Source of the DNA: Cyanobacteriota bacterium | GTDB lineage: Bacteria > Acidobacteriota > Vicinamibacteria > Vicinamibacterales > UBA2999 | DNA: 64,000 nt | Reading direction: 5' to 3' | Assembly: GCA_019752015.1 (NCBI GenBank) | Contig: JAIEMQ010000006.1 | Location: forward strand, 320,842-384,841 | Shown: positions 52,206 through 59,939 of the stretch, one piece after another | How positions within the stretch are numbered: position 1 is the first letter of the stretch | Layout of the letters: every line of letters begins with the position of its first letter | Notes under the pieces: model-generated | Told to the model about the DNA's origin: nothing | The model's database searches: none | What the model saw: only the letters and a program-made list of their open reading frames with translations | Made by a program: the position numbers and the translations under genes

Positions 52206-53498
52206 ATGGAATTGCTGAAAAGGATCGAGGGCAAGCAGGCGAAGTTGGGCGTGATCGGACTCGGCTACGTCGGCTTGCCGCTCGCCGTCGAATTCGCGCG
52301 CGCCGGCTACGGCGTGATCGGCTACGACGTCGACGAGCGCAAGGTGAAGGAGCTGATGGCGGGACGCAGCTACATTCCAGACGTCCCGTCCGAGCATCTC
52401 GCCGAAGTCGTCAACAACGGCAAGTTCGTCGCGACCACCGATCCCAGGCGCCTTGCCGATGCCGACATCATCGACATCTGCGTGCCGACGCCGCTGCGCA
52501 AGACCAAGGACCCGGACATGACTTACGTGGTCCAGGCCGTGGATGCAGTCGCCGCGGTCCTTCGCAAGGGTCAGCTCATCATTCTCGAGTCGACGACCTA
52601 TCCGGGGACGACGGTGGAAGTGGTGCAGCCGACGCTGGCCGCGAAGGGATTCAAGCCGGGCACCGATTTCTATCTCGCGTTCTCGCCCGAGCGCGTCGAT
52701 CCGGGCAACCCGCAATATCAAACCAAGAATATTCCGAAGGTTGTCGGCGGTATTAACGAAGAGAGCACCAAAGCGGCGGTCGCGTTTTACTCGCAGGTCA
52801 TGGACACGGTGATCCCGGTGAGCTCGCCGAGCGTCGCCGAAATGGTCAAGCTCCTCGAGAACACCTTCCGCGCGGTCAACATCGGGTTGGTCAACGAGCT
52901 CGCGCTGATGTGCCACCGCATGGGACTCGATGTGTGGGAAGTGATCGACGCCGCCAAGACCAAGCCGTTCGGCTTCATGCCGTTCTATCCCGGCCCCGGC
53001 CTCGGCGGCCACTGCATCCCGATCGATCCGTTTTATCTGTCGTGGAAGGCGCGGCAGTACAACTTCGAAGCGCGCTTCATCGAGCTGGCCGGCGTCGTCA
53101 ACGGCGCCATGCCGGAGTTCGTGGTGCAGCGCATCATCGACGCGCTCAACTCGCAGAAGAAGTCGCTCAACGGATCGCGCGTGCACGTGATCGGCGTCGC
53201 TTACAAGCGCGACGTCAACGACCTGCGTGAATCACCGGCGCTCGAAGTGCTCGAGCTGCTGGCGCATCGCGGCGCGACCGTCAGCTACACGGATCCATAT
53301 GTGCCCGAGTTCAAGCACGCGCACCTCGATCTCAAGAGCGTGCCGGAGAAGTCGATGCACGACGGCGTCGACTGCGGCGTGATCATCACCGACCACAAGG
53401 TGTTCGATTACCCGGCGATGGTCCGCAACTTCAAGCTGCTCGTCGACACGCGCAACGCGCTGAAGGGCGTCACGCGCGACAGTGTCTTCAAGCTGTAA
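52206..53498 (+). CDS. Nucleotide-sugar 6-dehydrogenase (WbpA/WecC family)
   Basis: A 430-residue NAD-dependent four-electron dehydrogenase: N-terminal Rossmann 'KLGVIGLGYVGLPLAVEFARAGYGVIGYDVD', 'CVPTPLRKTKDPDMTYV', 'LESTTYPGTTVEV', 'AFSPERVDPGN', the substrate helix 'VKLLENTFRAVNIGLVNELALMC', and the catalytic cysteine region 'GPGLGGHCIPIDPFYLSWKA'. The C-terminal UDPG_MGDH_dh_C domain includes 'GVAYKRDVNDLRESPALEVLELL'. It oxidises UDP-GlcNAc or UDP-ManNAc to the uronic acid. Linked to an aminotransferase upstream and an RmlC-like gene downstream (TAATG overlap). Confidence 0.92.
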   Translation: MELLKRIEGKQAKLGVIGLGYVGLPLAVEFARAGYGVIGYDVDERKVKELMAGRSYIPDVPSEHLAEVVNNGKFVATTDPRRLADADIIDICVPTPLRKTKDPDMTYVVQAVDAVAAVLRKGQLIILESTTYPGTTVEVVQPTLAAKGFKPGTDFYLAFSPERVDPGNPQYQTKNIPKVVGGINEESTKAAVAFYSQVMDTVIPVSSPSVAEMVKLLENTFRAVNIGLVNELALMCHRMGLDVWEVIDAAKTKPFGFMPFYPGPGLGGHCIPIDPFYLSWKARQYNFEARFIELAGVVNGAMPEFVVQRIIDALNSQKKSLNGSRVHVIGVAYKRDVNDLRESPALEVLELLAHRGATVSYTDPYVPEFKHAHLDLKSVPEKSMHDGVDCGVIITDHKVFDYPAMVRNFKLLVDTRNALKGVTRDSVFKL

Positions 53499-54028
53499 TG
53501 AATTACACGCCGTTGAAGATTCCCGGCGTCTGGGTGATCGACATCACGCCGATCACCGACTCGCGGGGGTTCTTCGCCATGACGTGGCTGCCCGAGGAGC
53601 TCCGCCAGCGCGGCATGAACCCGGCGCTGGCCCAGTGCAATCTCGCCTTCAACCACAAGCGCGGCACTCTTCGCGGCATGCACTTTCAGACCGCGCCTCA
53701 CGCGCAGGCCAAGATCGTCCGTGCCACCCGCGGCGCGCTGCTCGACGTGATCGTCGATCTGCGCGAGGACTCGCCGACGTTCAAGCAGTGGGACGCCGTT
53801 GAGCTGACCGCGGACAACCGGCGCATGCTCTACATGCCCGAGGGCATCGCGCACGGCTACATCACGCTGACCGACAACACCGAGGCGTATTACCACGCGT
53901 CGTCGCCGTGGGTGAGACCGGCGGAGTCGGGCGTGCGCTGGGATGATCCGGCCTTCAACATCGACTGGCCGTTCGAACCCACCGTGATCTCCGAAAAGGA
54001 CGCCGCTTGGCCGGCCTTCGGGCATTAG
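53498..54028 (+). CDS. RmlC-like sugar-nucleotide 3,5-epimerase family protein
   Basis: A 176-residue cupin: 'DSRGFFAMTWLPEELRQRG', 'LAFNHKRGTLRGMHFQTAPHAQAKIVRATRGALLDVIVDLREDSPTF', 'MLYMPEGIAHGYITLTDNTEAYYHASSPWVRPAESGVRWDDPAFNIDWP'. The catalytic His lies in the RGMHFQ motif, and the Tyr in the 'YY' region is present. dTDP-rhamnose genes rmlA, B and D are not adjacent, so the substrate may be another keto sugar. ATG 53498 uses the last base of the preceding stop. Confidence 0.85.
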   Translation: MNYTPLKIPGVWVIDITPITDSRGFFAMTWLPEELRQRGMNPALAQCNLAFNHKRGTLRGMHFQTAPHAQAKIVRATRGALLDVIVDLREDSPTFKQWDAVELTADNRRMLYMPEGIAHGYITLTDNTEAYYHASSPWVRPAESGVRWDDPAFNIDWPFEPTVISEKDAAWPAFGH

Positions 54029-54045
54029 GCATGGCCGGCCAACCT

Positions 54046-54069
54046 CGCCGTAGCTTTAGCGAAGGCGGG
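54046..54069. repeat. Dispersed repeat copy at the 3' end of the GT9 gene
   Basis: CGCCGTAGCTTTAGCGAAGGCGGG is a variant of the element at 55254. In the minus direction it reads CGCCTTCGCTAAAGC and supplies the TAA stop of the GT9 gene. Confidence 0.6.
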
Positions 54070-55402
54070 CGCTGAGAGCTGACTTCACCGCATCAAACAC
54101 TTCGTCGACGGTGATCGACTGCATGCAGACGTTGTTGCGGCACGGCGACAGGCGATGGTTGAACACGCTCACGCACGGACTGCACGCCAGCTCCTTCCAG
54201 ATCACCGTCGTCGCCGGCGCCCCGGGGCCCCCGCCGCGCGGACTTTGCGCGGTGGGGTGGGCTAACGGACCGAACAGGCGCGGCGTCTCCGGACCGAACA
54301 ACACGATCGCGTGCACGGGCGTCAGCGACGCGAAGTGTCCAGGGCCGCTGTCGTTGGTGACCAGCACGTCGGCCAGCGAGTAGAGCGTCAGCAGCTCCGG
54401 CAGCGTGGTCTGGCCGGCCACTGATTTCACGCGCGTGGAATTGAGCGCCGCCGATAACGCATCGGCGGCCTCGCGTTCGGACGGCGCGCCGGTCAGGACG
54501 ATTTGCGATCCGGGATAGCTGCTGAGAATTCGCCGCGCCAGATCGCCGAATCGCGACGTCTCCCATTTCCGCAGCGGCAGCAGATCGCTGGCGTTTGGAT
54601 TCAGGACGACGATGGGACCGGTTGGCGATCCGAGACGCTGCCGCATCGCCGCCACGTCGGCTGCCGTGGGCGTGAAAGCCGGCGGCGCGGTTGGCGACGT
54701 CGACCGGATTCGCTCCAGCGGCACTTTCAACAGCGGCTCGTCGAGCGAGCCTGTCTCGCCGAAGCTCGCGCGTGTGTCAGCGAGCGAAGGCGGGTTGAGC
54801 GCCGCTTCCACCAGCACCGAGTACTGCAGCGAAATGTGCAGCTGCGGCAGATACTGAATCCGGTGCGTCATCAGGTTGCCGCGATACGGCAGCTCGCCGG
54901 TGAATCGATGCAGGCCGACGCGAATCGCCGCTCCCGTGAGGAACGCGAAGATCGCCGACGCCCGGGAGAAAAACTCCATGTCGATCACGGTGTCGATGCC
55001 ATGGCGTCGAACCGCCAACGCCGCTTCGAGGAAGTCGACCACGAACGTGGTCAACGCCTTGTCGCGGATGCTGATGACGTTGGCGGCGGGCACCGTGCCG
55101 ATCACGTCGAGGATCGCGCGGTTGCTTTCGAAGACGCAGAAGTAGACGTTGTCCCGGCCAACCGCGCGCGTTGCCCGCGCGATCGCGTCCTGCGCGAGCA
55201 CGGTCGCGCCCTGCTCGATGAACTTCAAAAAAAGGATCTTTCGCGGGGCGGCCGCCTTGCCAGCCGACTTGTCCGCCGTAGCCTTGGCGAAGGCGGAAGC
55301 CGCGGAACTGATCGTGCGGCGAAGGCGGGCGCCGAAGGTCAGCAGCGCGCAGGCCGGGACGCCAAGCCAGTAGTCGAGAAAGCGAATCGTCGTCGCGCGC
55401 AT
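54056..55402 (-). CDS. GT9 (heptosyltransferase-like) glycosyltransferase with repeat-derived insertion
   Basis: A 448-residue GT-B protein: 'KILFLKFIEQGATVLAQDAIARA' at the start of the core, 'GPIVVLNPNASDLLPLRKW', 'IVLTGAPSEREAADAL', 'LPELLTLYSLADVLVTNDSGPGHFASLTPVHAIVLFGPETP', and C-terminal 'ACSPCVSVFNHRLSPCRNN', all typical of the ADP-heptose transferase family. An N-terminal helix (YWLGVPACALLTFGARL) may bind the membrane. Residues about 35-50 (SAFAKATADKSAGKAA) are encoded by a dispersed DNA repeat inserted in frame, before the first core strand. A second copy provides the stop. Confidence 0.85.
   Translation of the reverse strand: MRATTIRFLDYWLGVPACALLTFGARLRRTISSAASAFAKATADKSAGKAAAPRKILFLKFIEQGATVLAQDAIARATRAVGRDNVYFCVFESNRAILDVIGTVPAANVISIRDKALTTFVVDFLEAALAVRRHGIDTVIDMEFFSRASAIFAFLTGAAIRVGLHRFTGELPYRGNLMTHRIQYLPQLHISLQYSVLVEAALNPPSLADTRASFGETGSLDEPLLKVPLERIRSTSPTAPPAFTPTAADVAAMRQRLGSPTGPIVVLNPNASDLLPLRKWETSRFGDLARRILSSYPGSQIVLTGAPSEREAADALSAALNSTRVKSVAGQTTLPELLTLYSLADVLVTNDSGPGHFASLTPVHAIVLFGPETPRLFGPLAHPTAQSPRGGGPGAPATTVIWKELACSPCVSVFNHRLSPCRNNVCMQSITVDEVFDAVKSALSARLR
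55254..55298. repeat. Dispersed repeat inserted in frame in the GT9 gene
   Basis: GACTTGTCCGCCGTAGCC TTGGCGAAGGCGGA and flanks. Depending on the frame it translates to FAKATADKSAGK or RQGYGGQVGWQ, peptides I recognise as recurring in many environmental bacterial proteins. A shorter GGCGAAGGCGGG follows at 55318. Confidence 0.65.
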
Positions 55403-55429
55403 GAAAGGCGGGGATGCGACGGAATGAAA

Positions 55430-56200
55430 CTACGTTCCGATGACTCCTTGCAAGGGGCTGCTCGCAGTCGCGTACGATTTCTTCGGAATGCGGCCCGCCA
55501 GGAAGGCAAGCCGGCCGGCTTCGACGGCGAGCTTCATGGCCCGCGCCATCGCGACCGGATCCTGCGCGCCGGCAATGGCGGTGTTCATCAACACGCCGTC
55601 GGCGCCGAGCTCCATCGCCACCGCGGCATCTGAAGCAGTGCCGACACCCGCGTCCACGATCACCGGCACCGTGGCCTGTTCCTTGATGATGCGGATGTTG
55701 TTCGGGTTCTGGATGCCGAGCCCCGATCCAATCGGCGCGCCGAGCGGCATCACCGCCGCGGCGCCGGCGTCGGCGAGCTTGCGGCACACCACCGGATCGT
55801 CGTTGGTATAGGGCAGGACGATGAAGCCCTCTTTCACGAGCACGCGAGTGGCTTCGAGCAGGCCCTCGTTATCCGGAAAGAGCGTCTTCTCGTCGCCAAT
55901 CACTTCGAGCTTCACCCAGTTCGACATGCCGGCTTCGCGGCCAAGCCGAGCCGTCCGGATCGCATCGTCCGCCGTGTAGCAGGCGGCGGTGTTCGGGAGC
56001 AGGAAAATTTTCGACGTGTCGATGTAGTCGAGCAGCGATTCGGTCTGGCGCGAAATGTCCACGCGCCGCACCGCGACGGTGACCATGTCGGTCCCCGACG
56101 CCTCGTGCGCGGCCCGCATGATCGAATGGGACGGATACTTGCCGGTCCCGACGATCAATCGCGAGCGAAACGTCCGGCCGGCGATGACCAAATCATTCAT
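55430..56200 (-). CDS. thiG: Thiazole synthase
   Basis: A 256-residue TIM-barrel enzyme that builds the thiazole phosphate of thiamine from deoxyxylulose 5-phosphate, dehydroglycine and ThiS thiocarboxylate. Landmarks: '[33 protein letters not shown]', '[25 protein letters not shown]', '[16 protein letters not shown]', '[21 protein letters not shown]', '[33 protein letters not shown]'. The Schiff-base lysine is in VKLEVI. ATG 56200 gives the usual start; ATG 56218 is an alternative that includes part of a heptanucleotide repeat. thiS lies directly upstream. No other thi genes or riboswitch are in the window. Confidence 0.93.
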   Translation of the reverse strand: MNDLVIAGRTFRSRLIVGTGKYPSHSIMRAAHEASGTDMVTVAVRRVDISRQTESLLDYIDTSKIFLLPNTAACYTADDAIRTARLGREAGMSNWVKLEVIGDEKTLFPDNEGLLEATRVLVKEGFIVLPYTNDDPVVCRKLADAGAAAVMPLGAPIGSGLGIQNPNNIRIIKEQATVPVIVDAGVGTASDAAVAMELGADGVLMNTAIAGAQDPVAMARAMKLAVEAGRLAFLAGRIPKKSYATASSPLQGVIGT

Positions 56201-56202
56201 AA

Positions 56203-56226
56203 ATCTGAGATCTGACATCTGAGATC
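56203..56226. repeat. Heptanucleotide tandem repeat between thiS and thiG
   Basis: ATCTGAG ATCTGAC ATCTGAG ATC on the plus strand: three 7-bp units differing in the last base. It fills the thiS-thiG spacer and overlaps the alternative thiG start. Confidence 0.7.
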
Positions 56227-56228
56227 CG

Positions 56229-56429
56229 TTAGCCCCCGCCGACGAAATTGACGATTTCAACTTCGTCGCCTTCCTTGATGACCGACGAATCGTATTCGGT
56301 TTTCCTGACCACCGCGGTGTTCAGCTCGACGGCAACGCGGCGCGCGTCGATCTCGAGTTGCTCGAGCAGCGCGCTGACGCTGAGCGGTTCCGGAATATCG
56401 TGCGGATCGCCGTTGAGCTTGATGGTCAT
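56229..56429 (-). CDS. thiS: Sulfur carrier protein ThiS
   Basis: A 66-residue ubiquitin-like protein: '[40 protein letters not shown]', then '[16 protein letters not shown]' with the essential C-terminal Gly-Gly (here three glycines). Its thiocarboxylate donates sulfur to ThiG, encoded next. ATG 56429 starts the beta-grasp fold; the track start at 56453 adds seven unrelated residues. Confidence 0.92.
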   Translation of the reverse strand: MTIKLNGDPHDIPEPLSVSALLEQLEIDARRVAVELNTAVVRKTEYDSSVIKEGDEVEIVNFVGGG

Positions 56430-56443
56430 TGCGGTAAGCCTGG

Positions 56444-56449
56444 ATCGTA
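56444..56449 (-). promoter_or_regulatory. Extended -10 box for thiS
   Basis: On the minus strand TGGTACGAT forms an extended -10, 14 bases before ATG 56429, implying a leader of only a few bases. No thi-box (TPP riboswitch) could fit in the 48-bp gap. Confidence 0.4.
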
Positions 56450-56453
56450 CCAC

Positions 56454-56474
56454 GACTCCGGTTTTAGCGGAGCC
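56454..56474 (-). terminator. Hairpin after the kinase/TPR gene
   Basis: CTCCG and CGGAG arms with a seven-base loop, just past the TAG stop at 56478. A longer stem with one mismatch is possible. It lacks a U-tract, so it may be a weak or Rho-assisted terminator. Confidence 0.35.
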
Positions 56475-56477
56475 TCG

Positions 56478-58247
56478 CTAGTGTTTGCCGGGCAGACCGA
56501 TCGTGGCAAGCAACGACGCGAAACGCGGGTCCGACCGGATCGCCGGTGTCCAGGGGAGGAAATCAACCCGAACGACGTCGCTGATGCGCTGGGCGACGGC
56601 CTGATCGAGCGCGTCGAAGGTCTCGTCCGCGCGATCGAGCCCGGCGTAGATATAGGCCGATTCGAGCGGTGACACAAACACCCGTTGCGATCGCTCGCGC
56701 AATTGCGCCAGCAATTGTTCGGCCTCGGCGCGTTGACCGCTGAGGGCGAGCACATACCCGAGCGCGCCGACCGCGAATTGTCCCGATGACAACTGCACCG
56801 CGGTCCGCAGCGACGCGATCGCGTCGTCCATGCGTCCTTGCGACAGGTGCACGGCGCCGATCCGGAGGTGCGCCAGCGCGAAGTGCGGTTCGAGATCGAC
56901 GGTCGTCTGCAAGTGCGCCAGCGCCTCGTCGGCACGGCCCACCAGGCTCAGCGCATAGCCGTAATGCTCGTTGATGACGAGCGACAGCGGATCGAGGTCG
57001 TGCGCGCGTTGCATCGACTCCATCATCTCGTCCCACCGGCGCGTCACCATCAGCAACCAGCCGTACCACTGGTGCGCGCTGGCGTAGCCGGGATTCAGCC
57101 GAATCGCCTCGAGGAAGCACTGTTCGGCGCCGGGCCAGTCGCGATCGAAGAACAGGCGCGCGTAGCCGAGGGACGCATGCGCTTCGGCCATCGCCGGATC
57201 GATTTCCAGGGCGCGCGCCGCCGCCGCCTTCCCCTGCGGATAGACGTCGGCCGGCGGCCGGCCGTTGTAGTAGCCGAGGATGTTGAAGGTGTCGGCCAGC
57301 CCGGCCAGCGCGCGCGCGTAGTGCGGATCGTGCTCGATCGCCGCCTGGAAATGTTCGATCGCCTGGAGCAATCCGTCGATGGTCCGTTTATTCCAGTAGA
57401 AGCGTCCCTTGATGTAGGCCTGGTAGGCGGCGCTGTCCTGCGTGTCCCGGCGCGCGAGTTTCTGCCGATCGTCGCCGGTCAGCTTCAATTCGAGCGCCGT
57501 CGAGACCTCCGCCGCGATCGATTGCTGCACGTCGAGAACGTCGTGGGCCGTGCGGTTGTATTGCTCGCCCCAGAGTTGCGCGTGTCGCCGCACGTTGATC
57601 AGCTCGACCGTCACGACCAGCCGGCCCGATCGCTGCAGCACGCGTCCGGTCACGACCGACTTCGCTTTCAACTCGGCGCCCGCCGCCACCGGATCGATCT
57701 CGCGCCCTTTGTAGCGAAACACCGTTGAGCGAGGCACGACGCGGAGCCCGCCGATCTGTGAGAGCTTGTTGATGATGGTCTCGGTGATGCCATCGCTCAG
57801 GTAGTCGATTTCGGGATCGTTCGCGGTGTTCGCAAACGGCAGGACCGCCAGCGCGTGCAGACCGCGCGAGCGCGTCGAGTCGGGTTTGCGCGTGCGCGGC
57901 CGCGCGACGGTTGCCGTCGTGCCGACGATTGCCGGCGACGGGCCGGAAACATTGGCCGTGACCGGCGCTTGCCGCAGATCCATCAGCAACTCGCTGAATG
58001 ACTGGTAGCGCCGGTTCCGGTTCTTCTGCAGCGCACGCGCGACGATCGCATCGACCGCCGCCGGCACCACCGGGGAGATCGCGGACGGCGCCACCGGATC
58101 GCGATGGAGAATTTCATCGAACACGAGCGCGGAGGTCTTGCCGCCAAATGGCGGCTGGCCCGTGAGCATTTCCCAGAACACGGCGCCGAACGAGAAAATG
58201 TCGGTGCGCGCGTCCAGCACCTCGCCGCAGATCTGCTCGGTCGACAT
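56478..58247 (-). CDS. C-terminal part of split Ser/Thr kinase: kinase C-lobe, TolB-like domain and TPRs
   Basis: A 589-residue ORF that continues the kinase in the same frame after a TAA. Residues 1-90 are the C-lobe ('MSTEQICGEVLDARTDIFSFGAVFWEMLTGQPPF', 'ALQKNRNRRYQSFSELL'). Around residues 130-240 lies a TolB-N-like domain ('ALAVLPFANTANDPEIDYLSDGITETIINKLSQIGGLRVVPR', 'VTGRVLQRSGRLVVTVELINVRRHAQLWGEQY'). From residue 290 onward come about eight TPR-type repeats ('AMAEAHASLGYARLFF', 'ALAHLRIGAVHLSQGRMDDAIASL'). No membrane helix is evident. ATG 58247 follows the stop directly (TAAATG), so it might be re-initiated. Otherwise this is half of a broken gene. Confidence 0.75.
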   Translation of the reverse strand: MSTEQICGEVLDARTDIFSFGAVFWEMLTGQPPFGGKTSALVFDEILHRDPVAPSAISPVVPAAVDAIVARALQKNRNRRYQSFSELLMDLRQAPVTANVSGPSPAIVGTTATVARPRTRKPDSTRSRGLHALAVLPFANTANDPEIDYLSDGITETIINKLSQIGGLRVVPRSTVFRYKGREIDPVAAGAELKAKSVVTGRVLQRSGRLVVTVELINVRRHAQLWGEQYNRTAHDVLDVQQSIAAEVSTALELKLTGDDRQKLARRDTQDSAAYQAYIKGRFYWNKRTIDGLLQAIEHFQAAIEHDPHYARALAGLADTFNILGYYNGRPPADVYPQGKAAAARALEIDPAMAEAHASLGYARLFFDRDWPGAEQCFLEAIRLNPGYASAHQWYGWLLMVTRRWDEMMESMQRAHDLDPLSLVINEHYGYALSLVGRADEALAHLQTTVDLEPHFALAHLRIGAVHLSQGRMDDAIASLRTAVQLSSGQFAVGALGYVLALSGQRAEAEQLLAQLRERSQRVFVSPLESAYIYAGLDRADETFDALDQAVAQRISDVVRVDFLPWTPAIRSDPRFASLLATIGLPGKH

Positions 58248-58808
58248 TTACGGGACCGTGCCGAGCGTCACGCCCGAGTTCGTCAGCTGTGCGCGCGTGG
58301 CGTCCGCATCGGTCAGCCCCGCAACGCGCTTCGCGAGCCCGAAATCGAGGATCTTCGCTGATCCATATGTCGTCAGGAAGATGTTGGCCGGTTTGATGTC
58401 GCGGTGAATCGTGCCGCTGCGATGCGCGGCCTCCAGGGCTTCCGCAACCTGACGTGCGATGGTGATCGCGTCGGCGAGCGGCAGGGGTTGGCCGGCGATC
58501 CGCTCACGAAGCGTTTGGCCTTCGAGCAGCTCCATCACCACGAAGCTCTGGCCCTGATCGGTGTCGACGTCGTAGATCGTGCAGATGTTCGGATGATTGA
58601 GGGCCGACGCGGCCCGGGCTTCGCGATACAGCCGCTCGGCCGCCTGCGGCGACGCGGCGTCCACTCCGGAGATGACCTTCAGCGCCACGCCGCGGTGCAG
58701 GCGCACGTCTTCGGCCCGATAGACGACGCCCATTCCTCCGGTGCCGAGTCGCGCGACCACACGGTAGTGTGCGAGCACGTGACCAATGAGTGGATCCTCC
58801 GTCGTCAT
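58248..58808 (-). CDS. N-terminal part of split Ser/Thr protein kinase (PknB type)
   Basis: 186 residues with a near-complete catalytic core: glycine loop 'RLGTGGMGVVYRAED', ATP lysine in 'VALKVIS', 'HPNICTIYDVD', catalytic loop 'TIHRDIKPANIFL' and 'ILDFGLAK'. It ends at 'LTNSGVTLGTVP' followed by TAA, where the family continues 'YMSPEQ'. The stop therefore replaces the tyrosine codon of the P+1 loop (TAC or TAT to TAA). Alone it would lack the C-lobe and could not be an ordinary kinase. ATG 58808 is eight bases from a -10 box. Confidence 0.78.
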   Translation of the reverse strand: MTTEDPLIGHVLAHYRVVARLGTGGMGVVYRAEDVRLHRGVALKVISGVDAASPQAAERLYREARAASALNHPNICTIYDVDTDQGQSFVVMELLEGQTLRERIAGQPLPLADAITIARQVAEALEAAHRSGTIHRDIKPANIFLTTYGSAKILDFGLAKRVAGLTDADATRAQLTNSGVTLGTVP

Positions 58809-58816
58809 CGATCCTG

Positions 58817-58825
58817 TCTATAGTA
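58817..58825. promoter_or_regulatory. Bidirectional -10 element at the kinase promoter
   Basis: TCTATAGTA contains the palindrome CTATAG. In reverse TATAGA ends eight bases before the kinase ATG. Forward TATAGT points to the GMC pseudogene, which has its own AAGGAGA ribosome site at 58858-58864. Confidence 0.5.
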
Positions 58826-58867
58826 GACTGACGCACTTGCCTCATCCAAGACATTCGAAGGAGACAG

Positions 58868-59939
58868 ATGGCCGACCCGCAACGCGTGCAAGCGTATCCG
58901 CCAACCTCGCCCGGCTGGGGTATTGCATTTTTTTACGGAACGTTGTCGTGCGCGTGGGTGCATTGGCTGGTGAAGGCGGAGCTGGTTACGCCATTGCTCG
59001 CCGGCACCGGCTTCAAGCCGGCGCTCTTCGACGGTCACGCGCTCGTCAACGTCGACTTCCAGGCTTTCCTGATCCCGAGTCGCCGTATCCCGACGACAAC
59101 GTCAACGCGCCGCGGCCCGTCACCCACGTCGACGGCTGCACGATCAACGATCCGAAGGCCTACTGGATTCAGAATGGACCGCAGCCATTCAGCAGCTGCT
59201 ACGAACGGCAGGCCGGCGGCACGACCTGGCATTGGATGGGGCTCTATCCACGATTGCTGCCGAACGACTTCCGCATGCAGGCGCAATACGGCGTCGCTCT
59301 CGATTGGCCGATCGGCTACGCGGACCTCGAGCCGTTTTACCGTGAGAGCGAACAACTGGTCGGTGTCGCCGGCGACGTCAAGATTCAAAACTACGGCGAT
59401 CTGTGGTTCGCGCCGGGCCGGGGGATGCCGAGGGCGTCGACCTTGGTGTCAGTTCGAGACTCGGGCGCCACAGTCACCCGAGTTGAGCAACAGCTTCGGC
59501 GTTTCGATCCCGTGCGCCGCCAGCACGTAGACATTTGCGGTGACGATGCCGCGTTTGCTAACGGATCCACTACGACCTCGATCCGTACTGCAAGCGCGGG
59601 TTCGTGCAGGCCGCCGCCGTCGCGAAGGCGCTCTTTGCGCGGATGGGTGTCGACGACCGGACGGCCATCTCCGGCGAGAAAGGTGCGCCGGGAACCTTCG
59701 AGTTCGAACGCAACTGGTATCAGTTTTACGGGGCCGGTCACATCGCGGGGACGACGCGCATGGGAAGTGATGCGAAGACGTCGGTCGTCGACTCGTTCTG
59801 CCGATCGCACGACCACGACAACCTGTTCATCTGCGGCACGTCGACGATGGTGACTGTCGGGACGACGAATCCGACCAACACCGGTGTGGCGATCGCGCTG
59901 CGGGCGTGCGAGTCGATCGTGAAAGCCGCCTCCGGCTAG
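58868..59939 (+). pseudogene. Degraded GMC oxidoreductase with frameshift and internal inversion
   Basis: ATG 58868 has a good AAGGAGA site, but the N-terminus lacks the GxGxxG FAD motif. Near 59071 the frame changes (from 'VNVDFQAF' to 'PDPESPYPDDNVNAPRPV') and continues with recognisable GMC text: 'GGTTWHWMGLYPRLLPNDF', 'LDWPIGYADLEPFYRESEQLVGVAGD'. From about 59465 to 59562 the homologous sequence is on the opposite strand. The C-terminus then resumes in a third frame: 'HYDLDPYCKRGFVQAAAVAK', 'GAGHIAGTTRMGSD', 'VTVGTTNPTNTGVAIALRA'. Much of the substrate domain is missing. The ancestor was probably a membrane-bound dehydrogenase flavoprotein subunit of gluconate dehydrogenase type. Confidence 0.8.
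59465..59562 (-). other. Inverted GMC segment inside the pseudogene
   Basis: Read on the minus strand this stretch encodes 'GIVTANVYVLAAHGIETPKL' followed by LLNSGD, the conserved GMC block (normally VLAA-GIETP-LLL-S). Both flanks encode the gene on the plus strand. Confidence 0.75.

Noticed and set aside
56430-56477. TPP riboswitch upstream of thiS
   Set aside because: The gap is only 48 bp and contains a -10 box and a hairpin of the upstream gene; no thi-box consensus is visible.
58248-58250. UAA as a selenocysteine or pyrrolysine-like recoded codon
   Set aside because: UAA is not used for either residue, and the expected amino acid at this place is tyrosine, so a nonsense change or split gene is the simpler reading.
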